Notes under the pieces: model-generated | Told to the model about the DNA's origin: nothing | Seen by the model: only the letters and a program-made list of their open reading frames with translations | Databases searched by the model: none | Origin: Thermoactinospora rubra | GTDB taxonomy: Bacteria; Actinomycetota; Actinomycetes; Streptosporangiales; Streptosporangiaceae | NCBI RefSeq assembly: GCF_002093975.1 | Contig: NZ_KZ084332.1 | Coordinates: 6,579-70,578 of the forward strand | Direction of reading: 5' to 3' | Length of the DNA: 64,000 bases | In this document: in pieces, positions 28,504 to 37,585 of the stretch | Numbering within the stretch: the stretch's first letter is position 1 | Layout: the number at the start of each line of letters is the position of its first letter | Translations under genes and position numbers: made by a program

Positions 28504-28513
28504 GATAGCATCC
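28504..28513 (+). promoter_or_regulatory. GATAGCATCC element upstream of pglX
   Basis: Exact second copy of the 10-mer seen before pglW, 39 bases before the pglX GTG. A weaker version (GATAGCGTC) is on the minus strand at 33596-33604 before pglY. It could mark an internal promoter or a regulator site of the BREX operon. Confidence 0.35.
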
Positions 28514-28551
28514 GTCTGTCGCGTGCCCCCGCCCCCCTTCGGAGGAGACCG

Positions 28552-31500
28552 GTGATTGACCGCAAGGCGCTCCTGGAGGACCTGAAGCAGCAGGTCAAGC
28601 TGGCCGAGGCCGATCTCGGCAGGCAGGTGGGGGAGCTCCCGGCGGTGGCGGCGCGGTTGCGCGCGGAATACGACCAGGCACGCAAGCTGGGCAGGACGGC
28701 GGCCACGTGGAGCGCCTGGCTGGACGAGCGGATCACGCAGGTCGCGGTGGCGTGGGTGCTCGGCACGGTGTTCGTCCGGTTCTGCGAGGACAACCGGCTG
28801 ATCGCCGAGCCGTACCTGACCGCGCCGGAGGCCGAGCGGCGCGACATGGCACAGGCCCGGTATGAGGCGTATGTCGAGACCGATGCCGACCCGACCTACC
28901 GGGGATGGCTGGAACGTGCCTTCGCCGAGCTGGGGGAGGGGCAGGCCGGGCGGTTGCTGTTCGACCCCCGGCACAACCCGCTCTTCCAGATCCCGCTCAG
29001 CCACGACGGGGCCGGTGAGCTGGTCGAGTTCTGGCGGCGGCGCGACGAGAGCGGCGTCCTGATCCACGACTTCACCGACCCGCTGAGCGAGGACGGCACG
29101 TCCGGGTGGGACACGCGGTTCCTGGGCGACCTCTATCAGGACCTGTCGGAGGCGGCGCGCAAGACGTATGCGCTGCTGCAGACGCCGGAGTTCGTCGAGG
29201 AGTTCATTCTGAACCGGACCCTGGAGCCGGCGATCAGGGAGTTCGGCCACGAAGAGCTGAAGATGATCGACCCGACCTGCGGGTCAGGTCACTTCGTGCT
29301 GGGCGCCTTCCGGCGGCTGGTCAGGTTGTACGGCGAGCGGCAGCCGCACCGGGACCGGCACGAGCGCGTCCGGGCGGCGCTGGACTCGGTCCACGGGGTG
29401 GACCTCAACCCGTTCGCGGTGGCCGTCGCCCGGTTCCGGCTGCTGGTGGCGGCGATGGCGGCGGCCGGGGTCCGCACCATGAGGGAGGCGGCCAGGTACG
29501 AGTGGCCGATCCACCTGGCGGTGGGCGATTCGCTGATCAAGGCGCGGCAGCTGCCCCTGACGCTGGGTGAGGAGGTGCCGGGCGATCCGCTGGCCGACTT
29601 CGCGTACTTCACCGAGGACGTGCACGAGCATCCGGGGATTTTGGAGCCGGGGCGCTACCACGTGGTGGTCGGGAACCCGCCGTACATCACGGTCAAGGAC
29701 AGGAAGCTGAACGAGCTCTACCGGGAGCTCTACGACGCCTGCGCTATGCAGTACGCCCTCTCAGTGCCGTTCGCGCAACGTTTCTTCGAACTGGCCAAGC
29801 GTGGCGATGCGGATGGGCGCGGCTACGGTTTGGTCGGCCAGATCACGGCCAACTCGTTCATGAAGCGCGAGTTCGGCACGAAGCTCATTGAGGAGTTCTT
29901 CGCCCACAAGGTTGAGCTGACTGAGGTCATCGACACGTCCGGGGCGTACATCCCTGGTCACGGCACGCCGACGGTCATCCTCATCGGCACCCGGCGGTCC
30001 GGTCGCCTGCGGGGAGACACGGTGCGGACCGTGCGAAGCGTTCAGGGGGAGCCGTCCACGCCGGACAACGCCGAAAACGGATTGGTCTGGCGCGCGATTG
30101 TTGACCAGATCGATAAGCCTGGTTCGGTCAGCCAGTGGGTTTCGGTGGACGACCTGAAACGTGACCGCTACTTCGGCAAGCAGCCGTGGATCCTAGCCGA
30201 TGGTGGCCTGGAGATGGTCGAGCAACTCAACGCGGCGTCGGTTGAACGGCTGATAGCTTCAAGGCAGACGATTGGGCGCTATACGCATACAGGAAGCGAT
30301 GCGGTCTATTTTGCGCCTAGTGGGTCGTGGAAACGATTCGGTGTGCAAGGCCGCCACATTGTGCCCTTGGTGGAAGGCGACACTGTCCGGGACTGGCGGG
30401 TTTCGGAGGAAACGGAGTCCCTGTTTCCGTATGGGGCGGATCTTCGGGCGGAGCTTACTTCCGATGTTGCCCCAATCTTGTGGCGCTATCGCAAGCTGCT
30501 GCGGGAGCGTCGAGAACCGGGCGGCATACATGAAGAGATCGGACTTACGTGGTACGAATGGAGTCGGTGGCACCCCGAGAGATATTCGGTGCCGCTTGGC
30601 ATTGCATTCGCGTTTGTGGCGACGCACAACCACTTCGTGCTGGACCGGGGCGGGAAGGTGTTCAACCGTTCCGCACCCGTGATCAAGTTGCGGGAGGGCG
30701 CAACCGAGGAAGAGCACCTGCGCCTGCTCGGGCTGCTCAACAGCTCCACCGCCTGCTTCTGGCTGAAGCAGGTGAGTCAAGGGAAGGGAGGCAGTGGCCT
30801 CGGGCGGGGGATTCAAAGCGAAGCCTGGGAGGAGCGCTACGAGTTTACCGGCACCAGCCTAGAGGAGTTCCCTCTCCCCGCCAGCTACCCGACTGAGCTG
30901 GCAACGGAGCTGGACAACCTCGCTCAGCAGCTCGCCGCGATCACTCCCACTGCGGTTGTCGCCGCCGGACCCCCAACGGCCACCGCCCTGCGCGAGGCCA
31001 AGGCCAGATGGCATTCCATCCGCGCCCGCATGATCGCCCTCCAGGAAGAACTCGACTGGCAGGTCTACTCCCTCTACAACCTGCACCCCGAAGACCTGCG
31101 CGCTCCCGAGGACACCGTCCCCGAGCTCGCCCTCGGCGAGCGTGCCTTCGAGATCGTCCTCGCCCGCAAGGTCGCCGGCGGCGAAGCCTCCGGCGAATGG
31201 TTCAGGCGCCACAACTCCACACCCGTCACCGAGATCCCCGGCCACTGGCCCGAGCCGTACAAGAAAACGGTCCAAAGGCGGATCGACGCCATCGAGAGCT
31301 CCCGGGCGATCGGCATGGTCGAGCGGCCGGAATACAAGCGCCGCTGGGCCACCGAAGGGTGGGACGCGCTCCAGGAGAAGGCGCTGCGCTCCTGGCTGCT
31401 CGACCGGATGGAGTCCCGCGACCTCTGGTACGACGAGAACGGCCGGCCGGCGATCCTGACCCTGGCGCGCCTGGCCGACCAGCTCTCCCGCGACGCCGAC

Positions 31501-32148
31501 TTCGTCTCCGTCGCCAGGCTCTACGCCCCGCGGCAGGAATTGCACCGGCTCGTCGCCGACCTGATCTCCACCGAGCACGTCCCGTTCCTGGCCGCGCTCC
31601 GCTACAAGCCCAGCGGGCTGAAGAAGCGCGCCGACTGGGAGGAGGTCTGGGAGCTGCAGCGGCAGGAGGACGCCGCGCCGGAGTTCTCCGACGACCCGGC
31701 CGTCAAGACCAAGAAGCAGATCCGCGACACGATCCCGGTGCCGCCGAAGTACACCTCGGCCGACTTCCTCCGCCCGTCGTTCTGGACGCATCGCGGCAAG
31801 CTGGACGTGCCCAAGGAGCGGTTCATCTCCTACGGCGACGCCAACGTCCAGACCCCCGACCTGTACGGCTGGGCGGGCTGGGACCACCGGGAGCAGGCGC
31901 AGGCCCTGGCCACGTACTTCACCAACCACCCGATGACCACGCAGGAGATCACCCCGTTCCTCGCCGGGCTGCTCGAACTCCAGCCCTGGCTCGACCAGTG
32001 GCACGACGAGTTCGACATCCTCTACAGCGGCTCGCCCGCCGGCTTCTTCGCCGCCTACCGCCGCCAGAAACAGGGCGAGCACGGCCTGACCGACGACGAC
32101 CTGCGCGCCTGGCGGCCCGGCAAGCCCAGCCGGGTAAAGAAAAAGTGA
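28552..32148 (+). CDS. pglX: PglX: BREX type 2 adenine-specific DNA methyltransferase
   Basis: 1198 residues from GTG 28552, with a strong GGAGGAGA ribosome site. The S-adenosylmethionine motif DPTCGSGHF is near residue 240 and the catalytic NPPY (VVVGNPPYITVKD) near 375, the gamma-class N6-adenine methyltransferase order. In BREX this protein marks host DNA so that phage DNA lacking the mark can be blocked. The segment from about 29,740 to 30,720, just after NPPY where target recognition is expected, is clearly lower in GC (near 52-62 % in sampled lines, against 70-80 % on both sides) and uses different codons. This suggests a swapped recognition region. It lies 51 bases after pglW on the same strand. 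Confidence 0.93.
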   Translation: MIDRKALLEDLKQQVKLAEADLGRQVGELPAVAARLRAEYDQARKLGRTAATWSAWLDERITQVAVAWVLGTVFVRFCEDNRLIAEPYLTAPEAERRDMAQARYEAYVETDADPTYRGWLERAFAELGEGQAGRLLFDPRHNPLFQIPLSHDGAGELVEFWRRRDESGVLIHDFTDPLSEDGTSGWDTRFLGDLYQDLSEAARKTYALLQTPEFVEEFILNRTLEPAIREFGHEELKMIDPTCGSGHFVLGAFRRLVRLYGERQPHRDRHERVRAALDSVHGVDLNPFAVAVARFRLLVAAMAAAGVRTMREAARYEWPIHLAVGDSLIKARQLPLTLGEEVPGDPLADFAYFTEDVHEHPGILEPGRYHVVVGNPPYITVKDRKLNELYRELYDACAMQYALSVPFAQRFFELAKRGDADGRGYGLVGQITANSFMKREFGTKLIEEFFAHKVELTEVIDTSGAYIPGHGTPTVILIGTRRSGRLRGDTVRTVRSVQGEPSTPDNAENGLVWRAIVDQIDKPGSVSQWVSVDDLKRDRYFGKQPWILADGGLEMVEQLNAASVERLIASRQTIGRYTHTGSDAVYFAPSGSWKRFGVQGRHIVPLVEGDTVRDWRVSEETESLFPYGADLRAELTSDVAPILWRYRKLLRERREPGGIHEEIGLTWYEWSRWHPERYSVPLGIAFAFVATHNHFVLDRGGKVFNRSAPVIKLREGATEEEHLRLLGLLNSSTACFWLKQVSQGKGGSGLGRGIQSEAWEERYEFTGTSLEEFPLPASYPTELATELDNLAQQLAAITPTAVVAAGPPTATALREAKARWHSIRARMIALQEELDWQVYSLYNLHPEDLRAPEDTVPELALGERAFEIVLARKVAGGEASGEWFRRHNSTPVTEIPGHWPEPYKKTVQRRIDAIESSRAIGMVERPEYKRRWATEGWDALQEKALRSWLLDRMESRDLWYDENGRPAILTLARLADQLSRDADFVSVARLYAPRQELHRLVADLISTEHVPFLAALRYKPSGLKKRADWEEVWELQRQEDAAPEFSDDPAVKTKKQIRDTIPVPPKYTSADFLRPSFWTHRGKLDVPKERFISYGDANVQTPDLYGWAGWDHREQAQALATYFTNHPMTTQEITPFLAGLLELQPWLDQWHDEFDILYSGSPAGFFAAYRRQKQGEHGLTDDDLRAWRPGKPSRVKKK

Positions 32149-32158
32149 TCCGCGCCGC

Positions 32159-32174
32159 TACTCTCGGTAGAGTA
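32159..32174. promoter_or_regulatory. 16-bp inverted repeat before the NYN gene
   Basis: TACTCT-cggt-AGAGTA gives six-base perfect arms in the 73-base gap between pglX and the NYN gene. It may be an operator or a small attenuator hairpin controlling the NYN gene separately. Confidence 0.35.
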
Positions 32175-32221
32175 TTCGTCACAAGTAGCCCATGAGGTGA
32201 TCGGCGCGCGGAGGTGCGGAA

Positions 32222-33493
32222 GTGACCGGCCAGCTTGAAACAGCCTTCCGCCCCCTCATCCCGGCCACGGTCATCATCGACAGCCGCAACCTCGCCGGCC
32301 AGGCTGCCGAAGTGCTCGGCGCACGCCGCTATCCGACGGTTCCGGGCGTGGAGGCCGCGCTGAGAATGTACGGCTTCGCCGCCCATCAGGTCATCGCGGC
32401 TGTCGCCACGCGGGCGGATGGTGGGGCGGGTACCTGGCTGGCTCGCGAGATCCGCCGAAACTGCGACTACGCGCAACGCATCGAGGACGCGGGCGGTCAC
32501 GTGCTGAGGGGCTACCTTCGCGAGAAGTTCGGCAGGCCCGAGGAAAAGCAGGTTGACGTGCTGTGCGCCCGAGCCATCGCCTCCGCCGCGTACGCAGCCC
32601 GCCATGAGGGTTCGCCGTCTCGGGCGATCGTGCTGCTGAGCAAGGACGCCGATCTCACACCGATGTCGGAGTTCGCGCACACTCTTGACGTGCCGGTCTA
32701 CTTCGCGGCGCCCTCGGTCGTGCACAATCGCAACCTCGATCACTGGCTCCTGCTCGGCCAGGCGGCGCTGGCCGTGATGACGGAGGCCAGGGGCACGGTC
32801 GGTCACGGGCTGCGCGACCAGATCGCGAGGCTGGCCTTCGAGCGGTGGGATCGCCCCTATGACTGGACGGTGTCGGGCTTCGCCACGCGGCAGGGCCGGG
32901 AGGTGGTTCAGCTCCGGAATGCCGCCGGCGTGCCGGGTACCGTGCCGCTGGCCGAGTTCGGCGGATGCCGCCCGGCTCCGCGGAGCGTTCACCGGCTCTA
33001 CCCCGCCGGTGTGGATCTGGGCGAGCGTAATGCCGAGTTCCCCTGGGTGGCGCTCGCTCGGTGCGCGCCCGCCGTCCGGGATCCGAACCTGCTCAAGGTC
33101 AAAGTGGTCGAGCGGATCGGGCCCACCCTGGTGTCGGTCGACCTGCCCGGCGGGCCGCGTGGGGTCAAGGTGGATGTCCCGGTGGACAATGTGGCCGTGG
33201 GGCGGGCCATCGTGGTCTATGACGACGGCTATCGCGCCCGATTCGTCGGTGGGTTGGAGGGAGTGACCTCCGGTGCCTCGCCACTGCTCACACCGCTTAT
33301 CGCCGAGATCACGGGCTTTCTCCCCGGGACGGGAGTGGCGAAGGCCGTGCTGGCCGACGGGCGGGCCGTGGTGGCACGGCTGCCACGCGGTTTCCGCGGC
33401 GGGATCGGCGCCCGCTATGTCACCGTGGCTGCGGGCGAGACCCGTGACGGCAACCCGCTCTACCAGGCGGTCTCCAGCCCGCTTGTCCCGTGA
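32222..33493 (+). CDS. NYN/PIN-like nuclease-domain protein inside the BREX operon
   Basis: 423 residues from GTG 32222 (GGAGG at 32208-32212). The first 190 residues read as a NYN (PIN-like) domain. Acidic residues are at the positions expected for a Mg-dependent RNase: D20 in TVIIDSRNLAG, D112 in EKQVDVLCAR, and D142 and D144 in LLSKDADLTPM. The remaining 230 residues look beta-rich and are not recognised. It sits between pglX and pglY on the same strand and is followed by a strong terminator, so it is transcribed with pglWX. The six standard BREX-2 genes do not include such a protein. An RNase effector, or an added defence gene riding in the operon, is my inference. Confidence 0.75.
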   Translation: MTGQLETAFRPLIPATVIIDSRNLAGQAAEVLGARRYPTVPGVEAALRMYGFAAHQVIAAVATRADGGAGTWLAREIRRNCDYAQRIEDAGGHVLRGYLREKFGRPEEKQVDVLCARAIASAAYAARHEGSPSRAIVLLSKDADLTPMSEFAHTLDVPVYFAAPSVVHNRNLDHWLLLGQAALAVMTEARGTVGHGLRDQIARLAFERWDRPYDWTVSGFATRQGREVVQLRNAAGVPGTVPLAEFGGCRPAPRSVHRLYPAGVDLGERNAEFPWVALARCAPAVRDPNLLKVKVVERIGPTLVSVDLPGGPRGVKVDVPVDNVAVGRAIVVYDDGYRARFVGGLEGVTSGASPLLTPLIAEITGFLPGTGVAKAVLADGRAVVARLPRGFRGGIGARYVTVAAGETRDGNPLYQAVSSPLVP

Positions 33494-33496
33494 CGC

Positions 33497-33529
33497 GATC
33501 GAGGGCGGACCGCAGGCCCGCCCTCGATC
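33497..33529 (+). terminator. Terminator after the NYN gene
   Basis: A perfect 12-bp stem (GATCGAGGGCGG, 33497-33508, against CCGCCCTCGATC, 33518-33529) with a nine-base loop starts four bases after the NYN stop. It divides the BREX locus into pglW-pglX-NYN and pglY-pglZ-brxD-brxHI. The remaining gap to pglY (about 210 bases) must then hold a promoter; I could not fix its elements. Confidence 0.8.
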
Positions 33530-33739
33530 TAACTCATCTGCCGGCCCCTACGTCCGGCACAGCGTGTAAGCGTCCTCTCGGACGGCTTCAGTATCGACGC
33601 TATCGGGCATCGAGTCAAGCGCGATCTCACAGAGAGGGCATGAACAAGCACGGAAAGTAGTCGGATTGGTTGGAGCGTGCACCACCGGTCGCGACCGTAG
33701 AAGAATATCCAGCACCCCCGAAGGAGAGGTTGACCGCCC

Positions 33740-36700
33740 ATGGCCCAGCAGCCGTTGCTCCGCGAAGTGATCGACATCAAGGAATCGATCTCCGTCTCGG
33801 ACTACGTGCTGAGCCTGTCCACCGCGGTGACTTCCGACGGCGCGAGCGAGGCGCTGCGGGACTATGTGGTGACCGAGCGCCTGCTGGACAACTTCGACGA
33901 GGCCCTCGGGCTGATCAAGGCCGCGCTCGACAGCGGCAAGTCGAAGGCCGCCTACCTGCACGGCTCGTTCGGCTCCGGCAAGTCGCACTTCATGGCGGTG
34001 CTCTACGCGCTGCTCGGCAGGAACCCGGAGGCGTGGCGGCGCACCGAGTTCGACCCGGTGCTGAGCAGGCACGAGTGGCTGGAGCGCGACGGCAAGCGGT
34101 TCCTTCTCGTGCCCTACCACATGCTGGGGGCCAAGAGCCTGGAGCAGCGGGTGCTCGGCGGCTACGTCAGCCACGTCAAGAAGCTGCACCCGCAGGCGCC
34201 CACGCCGCCGGTCTACCGCACCGACGCGCTCTTCGACAGCATCAGGACCATGCGGGCCGGGATGGGCGACGAGGCGTTCATCAGGCTCCTGGGCGGTCCG
34301 GGCGAGGAGGAGGACGAGTGGGGCGAGTCCTTCGCCTGGACGCCCGAACTGCTCGACATCGCGCTGGCGGCGCAGGAGTGGCACGACGGCGTCGATCCCG
34401 AGGAGGAGGACCGCAAACAGCTGGATCTGGTTCACCCCAGCACCCCGCCCGAGCTGCGGGCCAAGCTGGTCCACGACGCCGGCGCCACGCTGTTCTCCGG
34501 CTTTGCGAAGAGCGCGGCCGAGGACGAACACGGCTTCATCTCGCTCGACGCGGGCCTGTCGGTGATCGCCGAGCACGCCAGGTCACTCGGCTACGACGGC
34601 CTCATCCTGTTCCTGGACGAGCTGATCCTGTGGCTGGCCACCCTCATTCACGACCAGAAGTTCGTCGCGAGGGAAGCCGGGAAGATCACGAACTTCGTGG
34701 AGGGCGGCGACGCCAGGCGGGCCATCCCCATCGTCTCCTTCATCGCGCGCCAGCGTGACCTGCGTGAGCTGGTCGGCGAGGAGATGTCCGGCGCGGCGGA
34801 AGCCTCGATCCAGGACACGCTGAACCTGGCCTCCGGCCGCTTCGACAAGATCACCCTGGAGGACCGGAACCTTCCCCAGATCGCCAACGCGCGGCTCCTG
34901 AGGCCCAAGCCGGGCAAGGAGGCGTTGATCGACGCCGCGTTCGAGCAGACCAAGAGGCTCGGACCGCAGGTCTGGGACACGCTGCTCGGCTCCGACCAGA
35001 GCACGACAGGGGCGGATGAGGAGTCCTTCCGGCTCAGCTATCCCTTCTCGCCCGCGTTCATGGACATCCTCGTCCACATCTCCTCGGCGTTGCAACGTTC
35101 CCGCACCGGCCTCAAGCTCATGGGCCAGCTGCTCTCCGACCACCGCGACAACCTGCGCCTGGGCGACCTGGTCCCGGTGGGAGACCTCTACCCGGTGATC
35201 GCCGGCGGGGGCGACAAGCCGTTCGTGGACAGCCTGCGCGTCGTCTTCGAGGCCGCGGACCGGCTCTACAAGACCAAGCTCCGCCCCTACCTTCTCGGCG
35301 CCTGCGAGGTGTCCGAGGATGACGTCGACCGGTACCTGCACCGTCCTGAGACGATCACCGATCAGCGGCTGGCCCAGCGTTGCAAGATGTTCGTCGGCGA
35401 CAACCGGCTGATGTGCACGCTGCTGCTGTCGGCTCTCGCGCCGAGCGTGCCCGCGCTGAGCGACCTGACGATCCGCCGCCTGGCGGCGCTCAACCACGGA
35501 TCGGTCACCGCGCCCATCCCGGGCAGCGAAGTGGGGATCATCAAGAGCAAGATCGCGGAGTGGGCGGCGCGCTTCCCCGAGATCAAGGAGACCGGCACCG
35601 AGGCCAACCCCGGCGTCCGGCTGGAGCTGACGGGCGTCGACGTCGACTCGGTGCTGGCCAACGCGGCCGTGAACGACAACCCCGGCAACCGCGTCGCGCT
35701 CGCCAAGAAGCTGCTGGCCGAGGAGCTCGGCGTGCACAGGACCGAGGGCAGGATGGGCGCCGACGAGCTCCACCTGGTCTGGCGCGGCTCCAGCCGTACC
35801 ATGGAAGTGATCTTCGGGAACGTCGCGGACGACGACGAGCTGCCCGACTACGAGCTCCAGCCCACGCTGGAAGGGCAGTGGCGCATCGTCGTGGACCTGC
35901 CCTTCGACGAGGGCGAGTACACGCCGATCGACGACATCAACCGCCTGCGCAAGCTGCGTGACCGGCCACGGGAGGGCAAGGCGCCGCAGACCCTGGCCTG
36001 GGTGCCCGCCCACCTGTCGGCGCAGCGGTGGGCCGACTTCCGGCGCCTGGTCGTCATCGACAAGGCACTCGCCGACGAACAGCGCTTCAACACCCAGTAC
36101 GCCGGGCACCTCAACCCCGACAACCGGGCCAGGGCCAAGGCCCTGCTGGAGAGCCAGAAAGAGGCCCTTCTCAAGCAGGTGAAAGGCGCCTTCAAGGCCG
36201 CCTACGGCCTGGCCGAGAAGAAGGCCGCGGACGTGGAGCTCGGCTTCGACGAGCACCTGTTCGCCCTGCCCGAGGTCGACGGCCTGGCCGTCCCCTTCGG
36301 GCGGTCGCCGCGCGAGGCCGTCCGGGATCTGGCGGGCAAGCTGCTGGCCCACCAGTTCCCCGCGCACCCCGACCTCGATCCCGACAACACCGGTGTCCCG
36401 GTCAGGCCGCTCGACGTGAAAACCGTCTTCGCCCACGTCAGGGCCGCCGCCGAAGCCCGCGACGGCCGGGCCGAAGTGCCCGCCAAGGACCGCAGGCTCA
36501 TGCAGCGGCTGGCGGTCCCGCTCGGCCTCGGCCGGCAGAAGGAGGCGTACTTCGAGCTGTCCACCCGCTGGGCCGACCACTTCCGCCTCCAGGCACAGCG
36601 CGAGGGGGCCGGCGGCGACCTGAGCGTGATCACCCTCACGGACTGGATCGACCGGCCCGAGCCGCGCGGCCTGGAAACCCACGTGGCCAACCTCGTCATC

Positions 36701-37585
36701 GCCGCCTTCGCCGAGATGGACGACCGGGTCTGGGTGCGTGAGGGCGTGCCGCTGGAGCCGGCGCCGGAGCTGTCCCAGATCAAGCCGCGCGACGCGCTGC
36801 GCACCCAGCCGCTGCCCAGCGAGGAGAGCTGGGAGGAGGCCCGCAGGCGCTTCGAGGCCGTCTTCGGTGTCAAGGCGCCGTCGCTGCGCCGCGGGCGCAT
36901 GGTCAACCAGCTGGCCCGGCAGATCGTCGACGCCGCCCGCGAACACCGTGAGGGCGTTGCCGGCCTCCTGCACGAGCTGGAGCGGCACGCCGCGTTCCTC
37001 GGGCTGAACGACACAGAGGAAGCCGGCCGGCTGCCGCTGGCGCGGCGGTCACTGGAACTGCTGGACGCGTTGGGGGCAGCCGGGAAAGGCGGCGCCAAGA
37101 AGGTCGTCGAAACGCTGGCGGGCTTCGACCTCGGCCAGACCAGCGCCGACCGGTACGGAACGTCGATCAAGCGCGCCACCGCCGTGGCGCAGGCGCTGGC
37201 CACCGCCTCCTGGGACGTGATACGCCTCGCCGAAGGGCTTGGCGCGGAAGGGGAGGCGCTGCTGGAGGCGTTGCGTGGCGCGGCCCGCGCCGACCAGCGC
37301 ACCGCCGATCTCATCGCGGCGCTGCGCGAAGCCCGGACCCAGGTCACCGCGTTGCTCGCAAGGAACCCGCCGGCGCAACCCGATCCAGTGGACGACCCGG
37401 CGCCACCCACCCCAGGTCCACGCCCCGCGCGCGTCACGCCCGTCAGGGAAGGCGTCAAGGTGACGGCCGCCGAGCGCGCTGTGGAGGAGCTCCGCGAGGA
37501 GCTCGCCGCGCTGGCCGACAGCGAGCCCAAGGCCACCGTTGAGATCAGGTGGAGGGTCGTGGAGCGACCGGTGAGCGACCGGTGA
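33740..37585 (+). CDS. pglY: PglY: BREX type 2 P-loop ATPase (BrxC-like)
   Basis: 1281 residues, ATG 33740 preceded by AAGGAGAGG. The ATPase P-loop is GSFGSGKSH near residue 75, after the characteristic opening [16 protein letters not shown], and Walker B is probably [12 protein letters not shown] near 295. This large ATPase is universal in BREX (BrxC/PglY). Long helical stretches in the C-terminal third suggest assembly with other subunits. The tail has a Pro-rich linker before a last helical segment. Stop and next start share four bases (GTGA), tying it to pglZ. Confidence 0.93.
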   Translation: MAQQPLLREVIDIKESISVSDYVLSLSTAVTSDGASEALRDYVVTERLLDNFDEALGLIKAALDSGKSKAAYLHGSFGSGKSHFMAVLYALLGRNPEAWRRTEFDPVLSRHEWLERDGKRFLLVPYHMLGAKSLEQRVLGGYVSHVKKLHPQAPTPPVYRTDALFDSIRTMRAGMGDEAFIRLLGGPGEEEDEWGESFAWTPELLDIALAAQEWHDGVDPEEEDRKQLDLVHPSTPPELRAKLVHDAGATLFSGFAKSAAEDEHGFISLDAGLSVIAEHARSLGYDGLILFLDELILWLATLIHDQKFVAREAGKITNFVEGGDARRAIPIVSFIARQRDLRELVGEEMSGAAEASIQDTLNLASGRFDKITLEDRNLPQIANARLLRPKPGKEALIDAAFEQTKRLGPQVWDTLLGSDQSTTGADEESFRLSYPFSPAFMDILVHISSALQRSRTGLKLMGQLLSDHRDNLRLGDLVPVGDLYPVIAGGGDKPFVDSLRVVFEAADRLYKTKLRPYLLGACEVSEDDVDRYLHRPETITDQRLAQRCKMFVGDNRLMCTLLLSALAPSVPALSDLTIRRLAALNHGSVTAPIPGSEVGIIKSKIAEWAARFPEIKETGTEANPGVRLELTGVDVDSVLANAAVNDNPGNRVALAKKLLAEELGVHRTEGRMGADELHLVWRGSSRTMEVIFGNVADDDELPDYELQPTLEGQWRIVVDLPFDEGEYTPIDDINRLRKLRDRPREGKAPQTLAWVPAHLSAQRWADFRRLVVIDKALADEQRFNTQYAGHLNPDNRARAKALLESQKEALLKQVKGAFKAAYGLAEKKAADVELGFDEHLFALPEVDGLAVPFGRSPREAVRDLAGKLLAHQFPAHPDLDPDNTGVPVRPLDVKTVFAHVRAAAEARDGRAEVPAKDRRLMQRLAVPLGLGRQKEAYFELSTRWADHFRLQAQREGAGGDLSVITLTDWIDRPEPRGLETHVANLVIAAFAEMDDRVWVREGVPLEPAPELSQIKPRDALRTQPLPSEESWEEARRRFEAVFGVKAPSLRRGRMVNQLARQIVDAAREHREGVAGLLHELERHAAFLGLNDTEEAGRLPLARRSLELLDALGAAGKGGAKKVVETLAGFDLGQTSADRYGTSIKRATAVAQALATASWDVIRLAEGLGAEGEALLEALRGAARADQRTADLIAALREARTQVTALLARNPPAQPDPVDDPAPPTPGPRPARVTPVREGVKVTAAERAVEELREELAALADSEPKATVEIRWRVVERPVSDR

